A stretch of 7,760 nt of DNA from Armatimonadota bacterium (GCA_026392135.1 JAPLCR010000546.1:1-7760), one strand, 5' to 3'. Numbered from the stretch's first letter, positions 1 through 6,165 are shown. The notes: a model not told the origin generated them from the letters alone. Numbers and translations are program-made.

Positions 1-66
1 GCCCAGAATTGGGATAGTGTAGCCTGAGTAGTTGCGAAAACTGGTGAAAAACCTGCTGCCAGACGC
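1..66. other. Left edge, no supported gene
   Basis: All three plus-strand frames are short here, and frames 1 and 2 stop within the first 27 bases. The segment could be the tail of a gene that lies outside the window, or simply spacer beyond the terminator. Nothing in it can be assigned. Confidence 0.4.
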
Positions 67-103
67 AAAAAAGCCCCCTCTCTGCCGGATGCAGAGAGGG
101 AGC
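67..103 (-). terminator. Rho-independent terminator of the BTAD regulator gene
   Basis: On the minus strand a perfect 10-base stem (CCCTCTCTGC, 5-base loop, GCAGAGAGGG; arms at 85-76 and 100-91) can be extended by three more pairs including one G-U. It is followed at once by six T residues (72-67 read on the minus strand). It begins about 18 bases after the TAG stop of the regulator gene, the expected place for an intrinsic terminator. There is no T tract on the plus-strand side, so it should work only leftwards. Confidence 0.9.
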
Positions 104-121
104 GGCGCGAGGAGGCTTAGG

Positions 122-2665
122 CTACGGGCTATACTTAACTACCACTATATCAAGGAATCTCTTGCCCGGGGACTGTCCCAACGAGAAGATACTCCCTTTC
201 TGGTCTTTTTGTATCAGCAAAGCTCTCGCCCTCCCTTGGTCGGCAGTAGGTCCCAGATAGGCGCGTTGCCAGAGTATTTCTCCGCTAGGCGAGTACTTTG
301 TAGCGACTATATCGCCTAACGCCTGAGAAGACTTAGGCGCTCCTGTGTCGCACGCTTTCCCAATAACATAAGCGCTATTTGTGGAGTCGGCGACGATACC
401 CTGTAGTCGAATGGCTACGCCGTAGGTTGGGTAGCGGCGCTTCCAAGCCAGTTTGCCTTCGGTAGTAAACTTGATGGCGACATGAATTTTGTGCGGAGCG
501 CCCATAGTACCGCTCACCAGAACGCTTCCTTCTGCGTCTATCGCCAAGCCATCCGGGATGCCGGGGGTAAGTTCGTCGCGGTAGTAGGTCTTCCAGATTT
601 CGTTGCCCGCCGTATCGTACTTCACCACAAATATATCCTCTCCCGTACCCTGCCGCCCACTGTTTGGCGTGAAGCCTACGCCCGTAACAAAGATATTTCC
701 CGCGCCGTCTAGCGCAATTTTCCTGCCCTTGTCGCCTTCACGCGCCTCGCCCGAAAAGCGGCGCATCCAGATTTGGTTGCCGTGATAGTCGTACTTGGCA
801 ATCAGGCAGTAGTTATCCCCGCTCTTGCGCGTATAGACTATCTCCGCTATCAGATATAGACTTCCTTTTGCATCTACCACAAAGTCCGCTAGCCCTATAT
901 CCACGTCTTCATGCCCTGCGGCAGGCGAGCTGTACGTTATGGGCTGAGGGAACAGCGCTCTGCCGTCCTTGTCGTATTTTAGAAGAACATACTCCGCCTT
1001 ATGGTCAGGGCTATGTGAAACGCCCCCAAGATAGACCTTATCCTCTGTATCTACGCAGACCCCTATGGCGCGATCATCGTCCCATTTCCCGCCGTTATAC
1101 AGGCTTTCCCACTGCTTCACGCCATTCGTATCGAACTTTACAAGAGCGATATCCCAATCCCTACCGCCCTTTTCTCTATCGCCGTTATAAGATTCACCCG
1201 TGATGTAGACGTTAGCGCGACTGTCCAGAGCCATACACCGCGCCCTATCGCAGTCGTTGCCGCGCCCATTCCAGCGTTGTCGCCAGAGAAGTTTACCGTC
1301 CGAAGAGTACTTCACAATGAGGAAGTCAACGTCGTTATGGAGTGTCTGCACGAAGCCGCATACATAGATATTTCCATTTGCGTCTGTCTTTACGGAGGTT
1401 GGTTCGCTGTCTTTTTCGTCCTCAAGACTCTCGTAGCGTTGCGCCCAAAGCGTCTTGCCTTCCGAGAGGAGTTTCGCAGGAGCGGGTTTAGGTTTGGGTA
1501 GAGGTTCGCTCACAAAAACTGCCGCAGGGGCTACTGGAGAAGAGGCGGACTGCGGGGCTGTTTTCGTCTGATTTGTAGGGGCGGACGTGGCTACATGAGA
1601 CGGTTTCGTTTGCGAGAGATTAGTTTGCGCGGGACGCAAATCGGCTATTTGACTCCGCGTTGGACTCTGCGGCGTAGGAATCGGAGTTGCACTCTGCGTT
1701 CTAAATACAACGAAAAGAGTCATCAAAACGAGCGCAACGCTAAAGACCTGCACCCCTTGCCGTGTTCTTACGTTCGCAATAGGGCGCGGTTCAAGTATTA
1801 GAGGAGCGGCGTTTTCAGCCGCCTCAGTCTCGCTCTTATTTGCAAGTTCACTTTGAGGAGGGGTGAGGGGCGTTTTCAGTGGAGCGGAAGAATCAACAGG
1901 AGAGTTTATAGGCGCGGAAAGATCCTCTCGTATCGTCTCCACATATTGGCGAAGCTCCTTTGATGGCGAGGTTTTCAACTCCTTTTTGAAGAGTCGTTCC
2001 ATCTCCTGATAGTGTAGAACTGCATCGCCCAAACGCCCCGCCGAAACCAGTATCCGCATGAGGTTGAGGTGCGCCTCCTCCTGAAAGGGGTCAATTTGAA
2101 CTACTCTACGCGCCCACTCTATGGCGTTCTCAAAGCCTCCCGTTTCCACATAGAGTTGCGCTAACCGTTGGCAAGAGGAGGCGTACTTTCTCTCTAGGTG
2201 CTCTCGCTCAATCGATATCCAGTCCTCATAGAAGCCCGACAGAAGCGGTGTGCGCCAAAGGCGCAAGCCCTCCTCATAGAGCGAAATACGCTCTGAAAGA
2301 GAGGATGAGCGTTCGGCGCGAGCGAGCGCCTCCTCAAATTCACTGACATCAGTAGCGATACTACCCGCGATAATGGAGACGGACGACCTGTCTGTAAACA
2401 GAACGGGGTCAGGCGTTTCGTCGTGTGGATTAAGGAGTCGCCTCAATGACCAGAGGGCGGTGCTTAGGCTGTTTCGGGCGGAGGCGGCTTCACTTTCGCG
2501 CCAGAACAGGGAAGCCAGAGCCTCGCGGGAGTGACTCTGCCCCTGATGGTACGCTAGGTAGGCGAGCAGAGCCGCCGCCTTTTGCGTGGCGAAGCGACTG
2601 GTGACGATATCGCCCTGCGCCACACGGAGTTCACCGAAAAGTTCTATCCGAATCGGAGACGACAT
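122..2665 (-). CDS. Membrane-anchored BTAD (SARP-like) transcriptional regulator with C-terminal beta-propeller
   Basis: The predicted protein has 847 residues from the ATG at 2665. Residues 1 to about 95 look like the OmpR/SARP-type winged helix (IRIELFGELRV start, then a helical region with RNSLSTALWSLRRLL). Residues about 105-250 look like a bacterial transcriptional activation domain (BTAD) of TPR-like helices, with DWISIEREHLERKY and IDPFQEEAHLNLMRIL. A Pro/Ser/Glu linker follows, then one hydrophobic helix (about 304-321), a second Pro/Thr/Ser/Ala-rich linker (about 322-400), and about eight repeats to the end. Each repeat has the pattern D-x-x-GN-[IV]Y-x-x-G, then VKY-x-x-x-G-x-x-x-W, typical of SBBP/propeller repeats. 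The first strand (KTLWAQRY) probably closes the ring with the last one. Basic residues before the helix place the DNA-binding half in the cytoplasm and the propeller outside. I infer a one-component, ToxR/CadC-like sensor that reads an external signal; the ligand and targets are unknown. A GTG six codons upstream is less likely as the start because the ATG has a well-spaced AAGGAG. Confidence 0.88.
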   Translation of the reverse strand: MSSPIRIELFGELRVAQGDIVTSRFATQKAAALLAYLAYHQGQSHSREALASLFWRESEAASARNSLSTALWSLRRLLNPHDETPDPVLFTDRSSVSIIAGSIATDVSEFEEALARAERSSSLSERISLYEEGLRLWRTPLLSGFYEDWISIEREHLERKYASSCQRLAQLYVETGGFENAIEWARRVVQIDPFQEEAHLNLMRILVSAGRLGDAVLHYQEMERLFKKELKTSPSKELRQYVETIREDLSAPINSPVDSSAPLKTPLTPPQSELANKSETEAAENAAPLILEPRPIANVRTRQGVQVFSVALVLMTLFVVFRTQSATPIPTPQSPTRSQIADLRPAQTNLSQTKPSHVATSAPTNQTKTAPQSASSPVAPAAVFVSEPLPKPKPAPAKLLSEGKTLWAQRYESLEDEKDSEPTSVKTDANGNIYVCGFVQTLHNDVDFLIVKYSSDGKLLWRQRWNGRGNDCDRARCMALDSRANVYITGESYNGDREKGGRDWDIALVKFDTNGVKQWESLYNGGKWDDDRAIGVCVDTEDKVYLGGVSHSPDHKAEYVLLKYDKDGRALFPQPITYSSPAAGHEDVDIGLADFVVDAKGSLYLIAEIVYTRKSGDNYCLIAKYDYHGNQIWMRRFSGEAREGDKGRKIALDGAGNIFVTGVGFTPNSGRQGTGEDIFVVKYDTAGNEIWKTYYRDELTPGIPDGLAIDAEGSVLVSGTMGAPHKIHVAIKFTTEGKLAWKRRYPTYGVAIRLQGIVADSTNSAYVIGKACDTGAPKSSQALGDIVATKYSPSGEILWQRAYLGPTADQGRARALLIQKDQKGSIFSLGQSPGKRFLDIVVVKYSP

Positions 2666-2671
2666 TGCCCG

Positions 2672-2677
2672 CTCCTT
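2672..2677 (-). promoter_or_regulatory. Ribosome binding site fixing the regulator start
   Basis: AAGGAG on the minus strand lies 6 bases before the ATG at 2665. It falls inside the short extension that would be coded if the upstream GTG (2683) were used, which favours the ATG. Confidence 0.7.
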
Positions 2678-2710
2678 CCCCACCGTCTTTGGTTTTCGCT
2701 AAAGCCATGT

Positions 2711-2739
2711 ATTATAGCGTAGGATGCTGATTATGCCAC
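2711..2739 (-). promoter_or_regulatory. Possible promoter for the BTAD regulator gene
   Basis: A perfect TATAAT (2716-2711 on the minus strand) spans the gatA stop codon. A GTGGCA lies 17 bases upstream and matches TTGACA at 4 of 6 positions. Transcription would begin near 2704, leaving a leader of roughly 40 bases. It would let the regulator be expressed independently of gatCA, from which it is separated by only 46 bases. Part of the match may be chance, since the element overlaps coding sequence. Confidence 0.35.
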
Positions 2740-3401
2740 TCGGTAGCCTGTTCGTAGGCGGAGCCGACGCGGAAGAGAGTCTCTTCATCGAAGTGCTTCG
2801 CTATGAGTTGAAGTCCTACAGGTAGCCCCGACACGAAGCCACACGGAACCGACATGGCTGGAACGCCCGCCAAGTTAATAGGCAGTGTGCAGACATCGGC
2901 GAGCTTCATCGCCATTGGGTCGGCTTTCTCGCCCACTTTGAAGGCGGGAGTGGGAACTACGGGAGTGGCGAGGACATCGAACCGCTCAAACGCCGCTAGG
3001 TAGTCGCGGAGTATAAGCGTTCGCGCCTGCTGGGCGCGTTTGTAGTAAGCGTCGTAGTAGCCTGCCGAAAGCGCGTAGGTTCCAATCATTATCCTCTGCT
3101 TCACCTCGTCGCCAAAGCCCTCATCGCGGGTCTTTTCGGTCAGCCCGATATGCCCTGCCAGCTCTTTCGTGCGATGCCCATACTTCACGCCGTCGAAACG
3201 AGCGAGGTTGCTACTGCACTCCGCGGGTGCGATAATGTAGTAGGCGGCGAGAGCATATTCGGTATGCGGAAGCGAACACTCTTCCACCGTCGCGCCCAAC
3301 TCTTGCAGCTTTTCTATGGCTTTCTGAACCGCCTCCGCCACCTCCGCAGAGACTCCCTGCTCGAAAAACTCTTTTGGAATACCAATTCGCAAGCCCTTCA
3401 C
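2712..3401 (-). CDS. gatA: GatA C-terminal part (frameshifted gatA, second half)
   Basis: This 229-residue frame is the C-terminal half of the A subunit of Asp-tRNA(Asn)/Glu-tRNA(Gln) amidotransferase. It opens with VKGLRIGIPKEFF, normally the middle of GatA. It continues with family stretches such as SSNLARFDGVKYGHRT, EGFGDEVKQRIMIGTYALS and YYDAYYKRAQQAR, and ends with the usual NLAGVPAMSVPCG and LPVGLQLIAK. It could only start at a GTG that overlaps the TGA of the first half (GTGA), and there is no Shine-Dalgarno sequence in front of it. Reading upstream in the same frame gives GD before VKGLRIG, as in intact GatA, so the two parts are best read as one gene with a missing base. Joined, the two parts give about 483 residues, the normal family length. 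Alternatives are a sequencing or assembly error, a true inactivating mutation, ribosomal frameshifting or a genuinely split enzyme. Confidence 0.85.
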   Translation of the reverse strand: MKGLRIGIPKEFFEQGVSAEVAEAVQKAIEKLQELGATVEECSLPHTEYALAAYYIIAPAECSSNLARFDGVKYGHRTKELAGHIGLTEKTRDEGFGDEVKQRIMIGTYALSAGYYDAYYKRAQQARTLILRDYLAAFERFDVLATPVVPTPAFKVGEKADPMAMKLADVCTLPINLAGVPAMSVPCGFVSGLPVGLQLIAKHFDEETLFRVGSAYEQATEWHNQHPTL

Positions 3402-4162
3402 GTCGCCGCCGCACGCCGCTCGGGAACGGCGATATTCGCGGAGGTGGAATCGAGAGGGTCATGCCCTGCGATAGCGTTGAGTTGGAGGGCGCAGTCGTAG
3501 ACGCTGCGTCCGAGGGGCCCAATCTGGTCGAGGGAGGAGGCGTAGGCTATCAGCCCATAGCGGCTGACGCGCCCGTAGGTTGGCTTCAAGCCTACCACTC
3601 CGCAAAACGCCGCAGGTTGCCGATTGGATCCGCCTGTATCGGAGCCGAGCGCGATAGTCGCTTCTCCCGCCGCTACCGCCGCCGCCGCGCCGCCTGAAGA
3701 GCCGCCCGGCACACGCTCGGTATCCCAGGGGTTGCGGGAGGTGAAAAAGCCAGAGTTCTCTGTGGACGACCCCATCGCAAACTCGTCGAGGTTCGCCTTT
3801 CCTATGAGGATAGCACCCGCCGCTTCCAAACGGCTTACTACAGTGGCGGAGTAGGGAGGAATAAAGTCTCCTAGTATTACCGAGCCTGCAGTGGTGCGGA
3901 TTCCCGTTGTACACATATTGTCTTTTAGGGCGATAGGAACACCAGCAAGGGGAGGCAACTCCTCCCCCTTAGCGCGTCGCTCGTCTATCGCGTCAGCCTG
4001 TTCCAAGGCTTTGTGAGTGGTGACAGTGAGGAAGGCTCGTATCTCACCATCTACGGCATTGATACGTTGCAGGCTCGCCGTCACCGCTTCACGCGCAGAA
4101 ATCGCGCCGCTCTCGATTTTTGCGCGGAGATCCTGCGCGGTAAGATAGGTTAGGTTAGACAT
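3398..4162 (-). CDS. gatA: GatA N-terminal part, amidase catalytic core (frameshifted gatA, first half)
   Basis: This 254-residue frame carries the amidase-signature core of GatA, which hydrolyses glutamine and passes ammonia to GatB for transamidation of misacylated Asp-tRNA(Asn) or Glu-tRNA(Gln). The Ser-cisSer-Lys triad is visible: K80 in GVPIALKDN, S155 in PGGSSGG and S179 in SDTGGS. Other hallmarks are KANLDEFAMGSS, CGVVGLKPTYGRVSRYGL and SSLDQIGPLGRS. The residue after the nucleophilic serine is Asn (TGGSNRQPA), where I expect Ile or Val. The frame runs normally to about residue 252, then ends at TGA inside a GCG-repeat tract, where one extra base would restore the GatA reading frame into the following VKGLRIG. 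The ATG is preceded by a strong GGAGGGAG and overlaps the gatC stop by 8 bases, so the two genes should be translationally coupled. The natural gene is 2712-4162. Confidence 0.9.
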   Translation of the reverse strand: MSNLTYLTAQDLRAKIESGAISAREAVTASLQRINAVDGEIRAFLTVTTHKALEQADAIDERRAKGEELPPLAGVPIALKDNMCTTGIRTTAGSVILGDFIPPYSATVVSRLEAAGAILIGKANLDEFAMGSSTENSGFFTSRNPWDTERVPGGSSGGAAAAVAAGEATIALGSDTGGSNRQPAAFCGVVGLKPTYGRVSRYGLIAYASSLDQIGPLGRSVYDCALQLNAIAGHDPLDSTSANIAVPERRAAAT

Positions 4163-4454
4163 TGGCTCCCTCCACGATGCGCGGCACTACAAAACAGCCT
4201 TCGCGCGATTCGGGGGCGTTCGCAAGCGTCTCTTCACGAGTGAGTGAGGGGCGCACTACGTCCTCACGCAGCACATTCACCATAGGCAGAACGTGGGAGG
4301 TGGGCGGAACCCCCGTCACGTCAAGCGCCTGTAGCGCCTCTACATACTGAAGAAGCGTATTGAGGTGTTGCGCCTGAGCGTCTAACTCCTCTTCTGTCAA
4401 CTCTAGCCGCGCTAGCAGAGCAACCTTCTTTACCTCATCACGCGAGAGAGCCAT
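4155..4454 (-). CDS. gatC: Asp-tRNA(Asn)/Glu-tRNA(Gln) amidotransferase subunit C
   Basis: This 99-residue protein is typical for GatC in length and sequence: an N-terminal LSRDEVKKVALLARLELTEEE, a helix with LNTLLQYVEALQALD, then VPPTSHVLPMVNVLREDVV and the C-terminal ESREGCFVVPRIVE. GatC wraps around GatA and links it to GatB in the cytoplasmic GatCAB complex. The reading frame stays open upstream, but homology begins at the ATG at 4454, so that start is chosen. Its Shine-Dalgarno is modest (AAGGA, about 13 bases upstream). It is the first gene of a leftward operon and overlaps gatA by 8 bases. gatB is not in the window, which is common because gatB often lies elsewhere. Confidence 0.93.
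   Translation of the reverse strand: MALSRDEVKKVALLARLELTEEELDAQAQHLNTLLQYVEALQALDVTGVPPTSHVLPMVNVLREDVVRPSLTREETLANAPESREGCFVVPRIVEGANV
4166..4173 (-). promoter_or_regulatory. Strong ribosome binding site of gatA
   Basis: GGAGGGAG on the minus strand sits just upstream of the gatA ATG, within the last codons of gatC. The clear site here contrasts with its absence before the GTG of the gatA second half. Confidence 0.75.
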
Positions 4455-4529
4455 CGTGCTTATCCGTTCCTTGCGTCTGTCTCCATTTTGACGTGGGGGG
4501 ACGCTATTTGAGATTGATTTTAACAGTCT

Positions 4530-4559
4530 ATTATACCCCGAAGGCTCTTTTTTCGGGAA
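4530..4559 (-). promoter_or_regulatory. Probable gatC promoter, -10 box clear, -35 weak
   Basis: TATAAT (4535-4530 on the minus strand) lies about 75 bases upstream of gatC. The best -35 is poor (TTCCCG with an 18-base spacer, 3 of 6 matches). A 6-base inverted repeat, CCCGAA (4537-4542) and TTCGGG (4552-4557), fills the spacer and part of the -35 and could be a regulator site or a compensating feature. Transcription would start near 4523. Confidence 0.4.
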
Positions 4560-4602
4560 AACTGCGTCACGTTCGTATCGTTTTGTCGTGGTAGGGGTAT
4601 AA
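4531..4602. repeat. 9-base inverted repeat in the divergent intergenic region
   Basis: TTATACCCC (4531-4539) and GGGGTATAA (4594-4602) are perfect reverse complements separated by 54 bases. The left arm contains most of the gatC -10 box, and the right arm lies upstream of the vapB promoter. It could be a pair of half-sites for a regulator of both operons, or chance. Confidence 0.35.
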
Positions 4603-4625
4603 GTCGGATTGTGTCTCGTGATAAC

Positions 4626-4654
4626 TTGACACTGCCTCTCAAACCTTCTATAAT
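4626..4654 (+). promoter_or_regulatory. Consensus sigma70-type promoter of the vapBC operon
   Basis: TTGACA (4626-4631) and TATAAT (4649-4654) are both perfect and are separated by the optimal 17 bases. Transcription should start near 4661, leaving a leader of about 34 bases before the antitoxin ATG. An imperfect inverted repeat (CTCAAAC 4638-4644, GTTTAAG 4658-4664) is centred on the -10 box and is a plausible operator for autorepression by the antitoxin. With no terminator visible downstream, the promoter may also serve the membrane gene cluster. Confidence 0.8.
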
Positions 4655-4670
4655 GGAGTTTAAGGGAGAT

Positions 4671-4694
4671 AGGTAAGCAAGGAAAGGTAAGCAA
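4671..4694 (+). repeat. Tandem 10-base repeat in the vapB leader
   Basis: AGGTAAGCAA occurs twice (4671-4680 and 4685-4694), 14 bases apart, and the second copy abuts the ATG at 4695. The repeat and the GGAA between the copies supply purine-rich Shine-Dalgarno-like sequence. It may be a small slippage duplication that affects translation, or an antitoxin binding element. Confidence 0.6.
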
Positions 4695-5000
4695 ATGGCT
4701 ATAGCGGTAAAACTTCAAGCCAATCAACAGATTAGGCTCGAAAAAGAAGCCCGCAAGCATGGGCTGACATTGGAAGACTACGCCTCCAGAATCCTAAACG
4801 GCGAACTCCCCCTGCCAAATGAGACAGACCGAGAACCTGCGCTCTCCCCCGAACAGTTCAAGACCGGCGCAGATATTGTCGCCTATTGGAAGGAGCAAGG
4901 TTTAATCGGCGTTCTGTATCAAGATACGGAAGAAGATAGCGTAGTTATAGCGCGGCGACTTAGGGAGTCTGCGGAAAATAGGGACTGGAAACGCGCTTGA
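4695..5000 (+). CDS. VapB-like antitoxin
   Basis: This 101-residue soluble protein has an N-terminal segment (about 3-35: AVKLQANQQIRLEKEARKHG followed by LTLEDYASRIL) that resembles the strand-helix-helix of ribbon-helix-helix antitoxins, which bind their own promoter. The acidic, flexible middle and a C-terminal helix with ARRLRESAENR would fit binding to the toxin groove. It lies directly upstream of a PIN-domain gene and overlaps it by 4 bases, the standard antitoxin-first order. It starts at an ATG with AAAGG 7 bases upstream, behind a consensus promoter. The exact antitoxin subfamily is not certain. A hand count of GC over 4921-5040 gives about 46 percent, against about 62 percent over 3541-3660 in gatA, consistent with acquisition by transfer. 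Confidence 0.72.
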   Translation: MAIAVKLQANQQIRLEKEARKHGLTLEDYASRILNGELPLPNETDREPALSPEQFKTGADIVAYWKEQGLIGVLYQDTEEDSVVIARRLRESAENRDWKRA

Positions 5001-5374
5001 TTCTTGATACTGATGTCTTGGTAGAATTAGAGCATGGAAGCGCAAACGCTCTCCACTGGTTGAACTCTTTGTCTCAGCCACCTCGAATCTGCATACTATC
5101 AGCGATGGAAATCAAGTTTGGAAGTCGTAGTTTCGCCCACTTGAGAACTACAGAGGCGTTGCTCGCCCCATTTTCGGTAGTCATACCTACGGACAAGGAT
5201 TGGTCACGTGCAGTGAATGAATATCCGCGCCTCTGGCTTTCGGGTGGCTTAGGTCTGGTAGACGCAATTATCGCTTCAACGGTGATGGGGCTTGATGAGG
5301 AGTTGATTACCTTCAACGAGAAACACTTTCGCAACATCGCAGGGTTGAAAGTAAGAAAGCCCTATCAACGCTAA
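4997..5374 (+). CDS. PIN-domain toxin, VapC-like ribonuclease
   Basis: This 125-residue protein has the length and motif order of VapC toxins, which are Mg2+-dependent endoribonucleases that usually cut tRNA or rRNA. The N-terminal MILDTDVLVEL carries D4 and D6 (the second position is often Asn in the family). E38 lies in LSAMEIKFG, D89 in GLVDAIIAS, and the C-terminal LITFNEKHF supplies N107 where the fourth conserved polar residue sits. All the expected active-site positions are filled, so the toxin looks intact. The only sensible start is a TTG whose last two bases form part of the antitoxin TGA (TTGA overlap), with a weak Shine-Dalgarno. That is consistent with coupled, lower translation of toxin than of antitoxin. 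Confidence 0.85.
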   Translation: MILDTDVLVELEHGSANALHWLNSLSQPPRICILSAMEIKFGSRSFAHLRTTEALLAPFSVVIPTDKDWSRAVNEYPRLWLSGGLGLVDAIIASTVMGLDEELITFNEKHFRNIAGLKVRKPYQR

Positions 5375-5389
5375 GGACGCAGACGCTTC

Positions 5390-5872
5390 ATGTCCACCAT
5401 CTCCCCAATAGAAGAATCCGCGCTCAGTTGGCAGGTGCATCTGCGGAAGCGACAGCCTTCGCGCTTGCCGATATTGCTACTCGGCATCGGGTTTGGGGGA
5501 CTCTGTACGTGGGGAATTTTTCATCAGCCTCTACCTACGCTGGCGGTGATAGCCTTGCTGACGGGCGCGGTAAGCGAATACCTCCTTCCCATCACCTATC
5601 GCCTTGACGATGTTGGAGTGATAGGACGCTATGGGTGGAATCGTTTTGTACTGCGCTGGAGCGAAATCAAGCGCGTTGTCCCTCTTCGCGGCGGGGTCTT
5701 GCTCACGCCGCTCTCAGTAGCGTCGCGCCTCGATTCGTTTCGCGGAGTGCATATTCGGTTCGCGCTCCGTGAAGAGGCAGGCAATCGCACGGAGGTTATG
5801 GCATGGATTGAGAGCCACCTACCTGAATCATGTCAATCAGAGTCCTCCGAAGGAGTTTCGCAATGCCCGTAA
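5390..5872 (+). CDS. Two-helix membrane protein with PH-like soluble region, function unknown
   Basis: This 160-residue protein has two predicted membrane helices (about 27-43 and 48-66). A beta-rich cytoplasmic part follows (about 68-145) with YRLDDVGVIGRYGWNRFVLRWSEIKRV split over strands, then LLTPLSVASRLDSFRGVHIRF. This layout resembles bacterial PH-like membrane proteins, which have paired helices before a PH fold. I do not recognise a named family. The ATG lies 15 bases after the vapC stop, with AAGGA 12 bases upstream. The final residues overlap the next gene by 10 bases. A lipid- or protein-binding membrane adaptor role is only a guess from the fold resemblance. Confidence 0.75.
   Translation: MSTISPIEESALSWQVHLRKRQPSRLPILLLGIGFGGLCTWGIFHQPLPTLAVIALLTGAVSEYLLPITYRLDDVGVIGRYGWNRFVLRWSEIKRVVPLRGGVLLTPLSVASRLDSFRGVHIRFALREEAGNRTEVMAWIESHLPESCQSESSEGVSQCP
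5849..5855 (+). promoter_or_regulatory. Ribosome binding site fixing the start of the 100-residue gene
   Basis: GAAGGAG lies 7 bases before the ATG at 5863, inside the end of the upstream gene. It excludes the in-frame ATG at 5830, which has no comparable site. Confidence 0.75.
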
Positions 5873-6165
5873 CGGACTGGGATGCCGAAATCAGTGCCGA
5901 AGAGCGCGACACTCTGATAGATACCTTTGCGAAAAAGGTAGACGAGCGTGGCTTGCACGTCCCTGCTATCCTTTTTTTGGAGATGCACAAGCCTTTCACA
6001 TTTCTTGCCAGCCAGTCTTTGATACTAGGTTCGGGCTTCCTTGCGCCGCTGTTTGGAGCGGATAAGGTACAGCGTTATGCAAAACTTATCGAATCTCGCG
6101 CCAATGTCGAATTGATGATACGCCGTATTGAAGAGATGCAGGTATCGCGCCAACAGAAAACGTGA
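5863..6165 (+). CDS. Conserved-looking 100-residue protein, function unknown
   Basis: The protein runs 100 residues from the ATG at 5863. An acidic N-terminus and a helix (about 13-29) precede a hydrophobic stretch, VPAILFLEMHKPFTFLASQS, at about 33-52. The hydrophobic part continues to about residue 65 (LILGSGFLAPLFG), followed by a basic helix, AKLIESRANVELMIRRIEEM. The middle is hydrophobic but has Glu, His and Lys inside it, so peripheral or re-entrant membrane contact is as likely as a true transmembrane helix. I recall similar small proteins in other bacteria but cannot attach a function. Translation is probably coupled to the upstream PH-like gene through the 10-base overlap. The codon pattern and strong Shine-Dalgarno support it as a real gene. 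Confidence 0.75.
   Translation: MPVTDWDAEISAEERDTLIDTFAKKVDERGLHVPAILFLEMHKPFTFLASQSLILGSGFLAPLFGADKVQRYAKLIESRANVELMIRRIEEMQVSRQQKT

Noticed and set aside
67..103. The terminator hairpin considered as bidirectional
   Set aside because: The plus-strand side of the stem is followed by AGCGGCGCG rather than a T tract.
482..1501. Several plus-strand open frames opposite the propeller region
   Set aside because: They are antisense to the repeat-containing coding region, mutually overlapping, and show no domain or ribosome binding site.
3211..3522. Minus-strand open frame across the gatA junction in the third frame
   Set aside because: Its translation is low-complexity Gly/Arg/Ser without family resemblance. 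It lies under clear GatA coding in the other two frames.
4460..4486. An 8-codon minus-strand open frame (ATG to TAA) in the gatC leader, ending 5 bases before the gatC ATG, considered as a leader peptide
   Set aside because: It has no Shine-Dalgarno, its codons show no run of a regulatory amino acid, and frames this short are expected by chance.
4155..4760. A 201-residue version of gatC using a far-upstream start
   Set aside because: GatC homology begins only at residue 103 of that frame. The extra part would cross both promoters and overlap the divergent vapB start, and the 99-residue form matches the family length.
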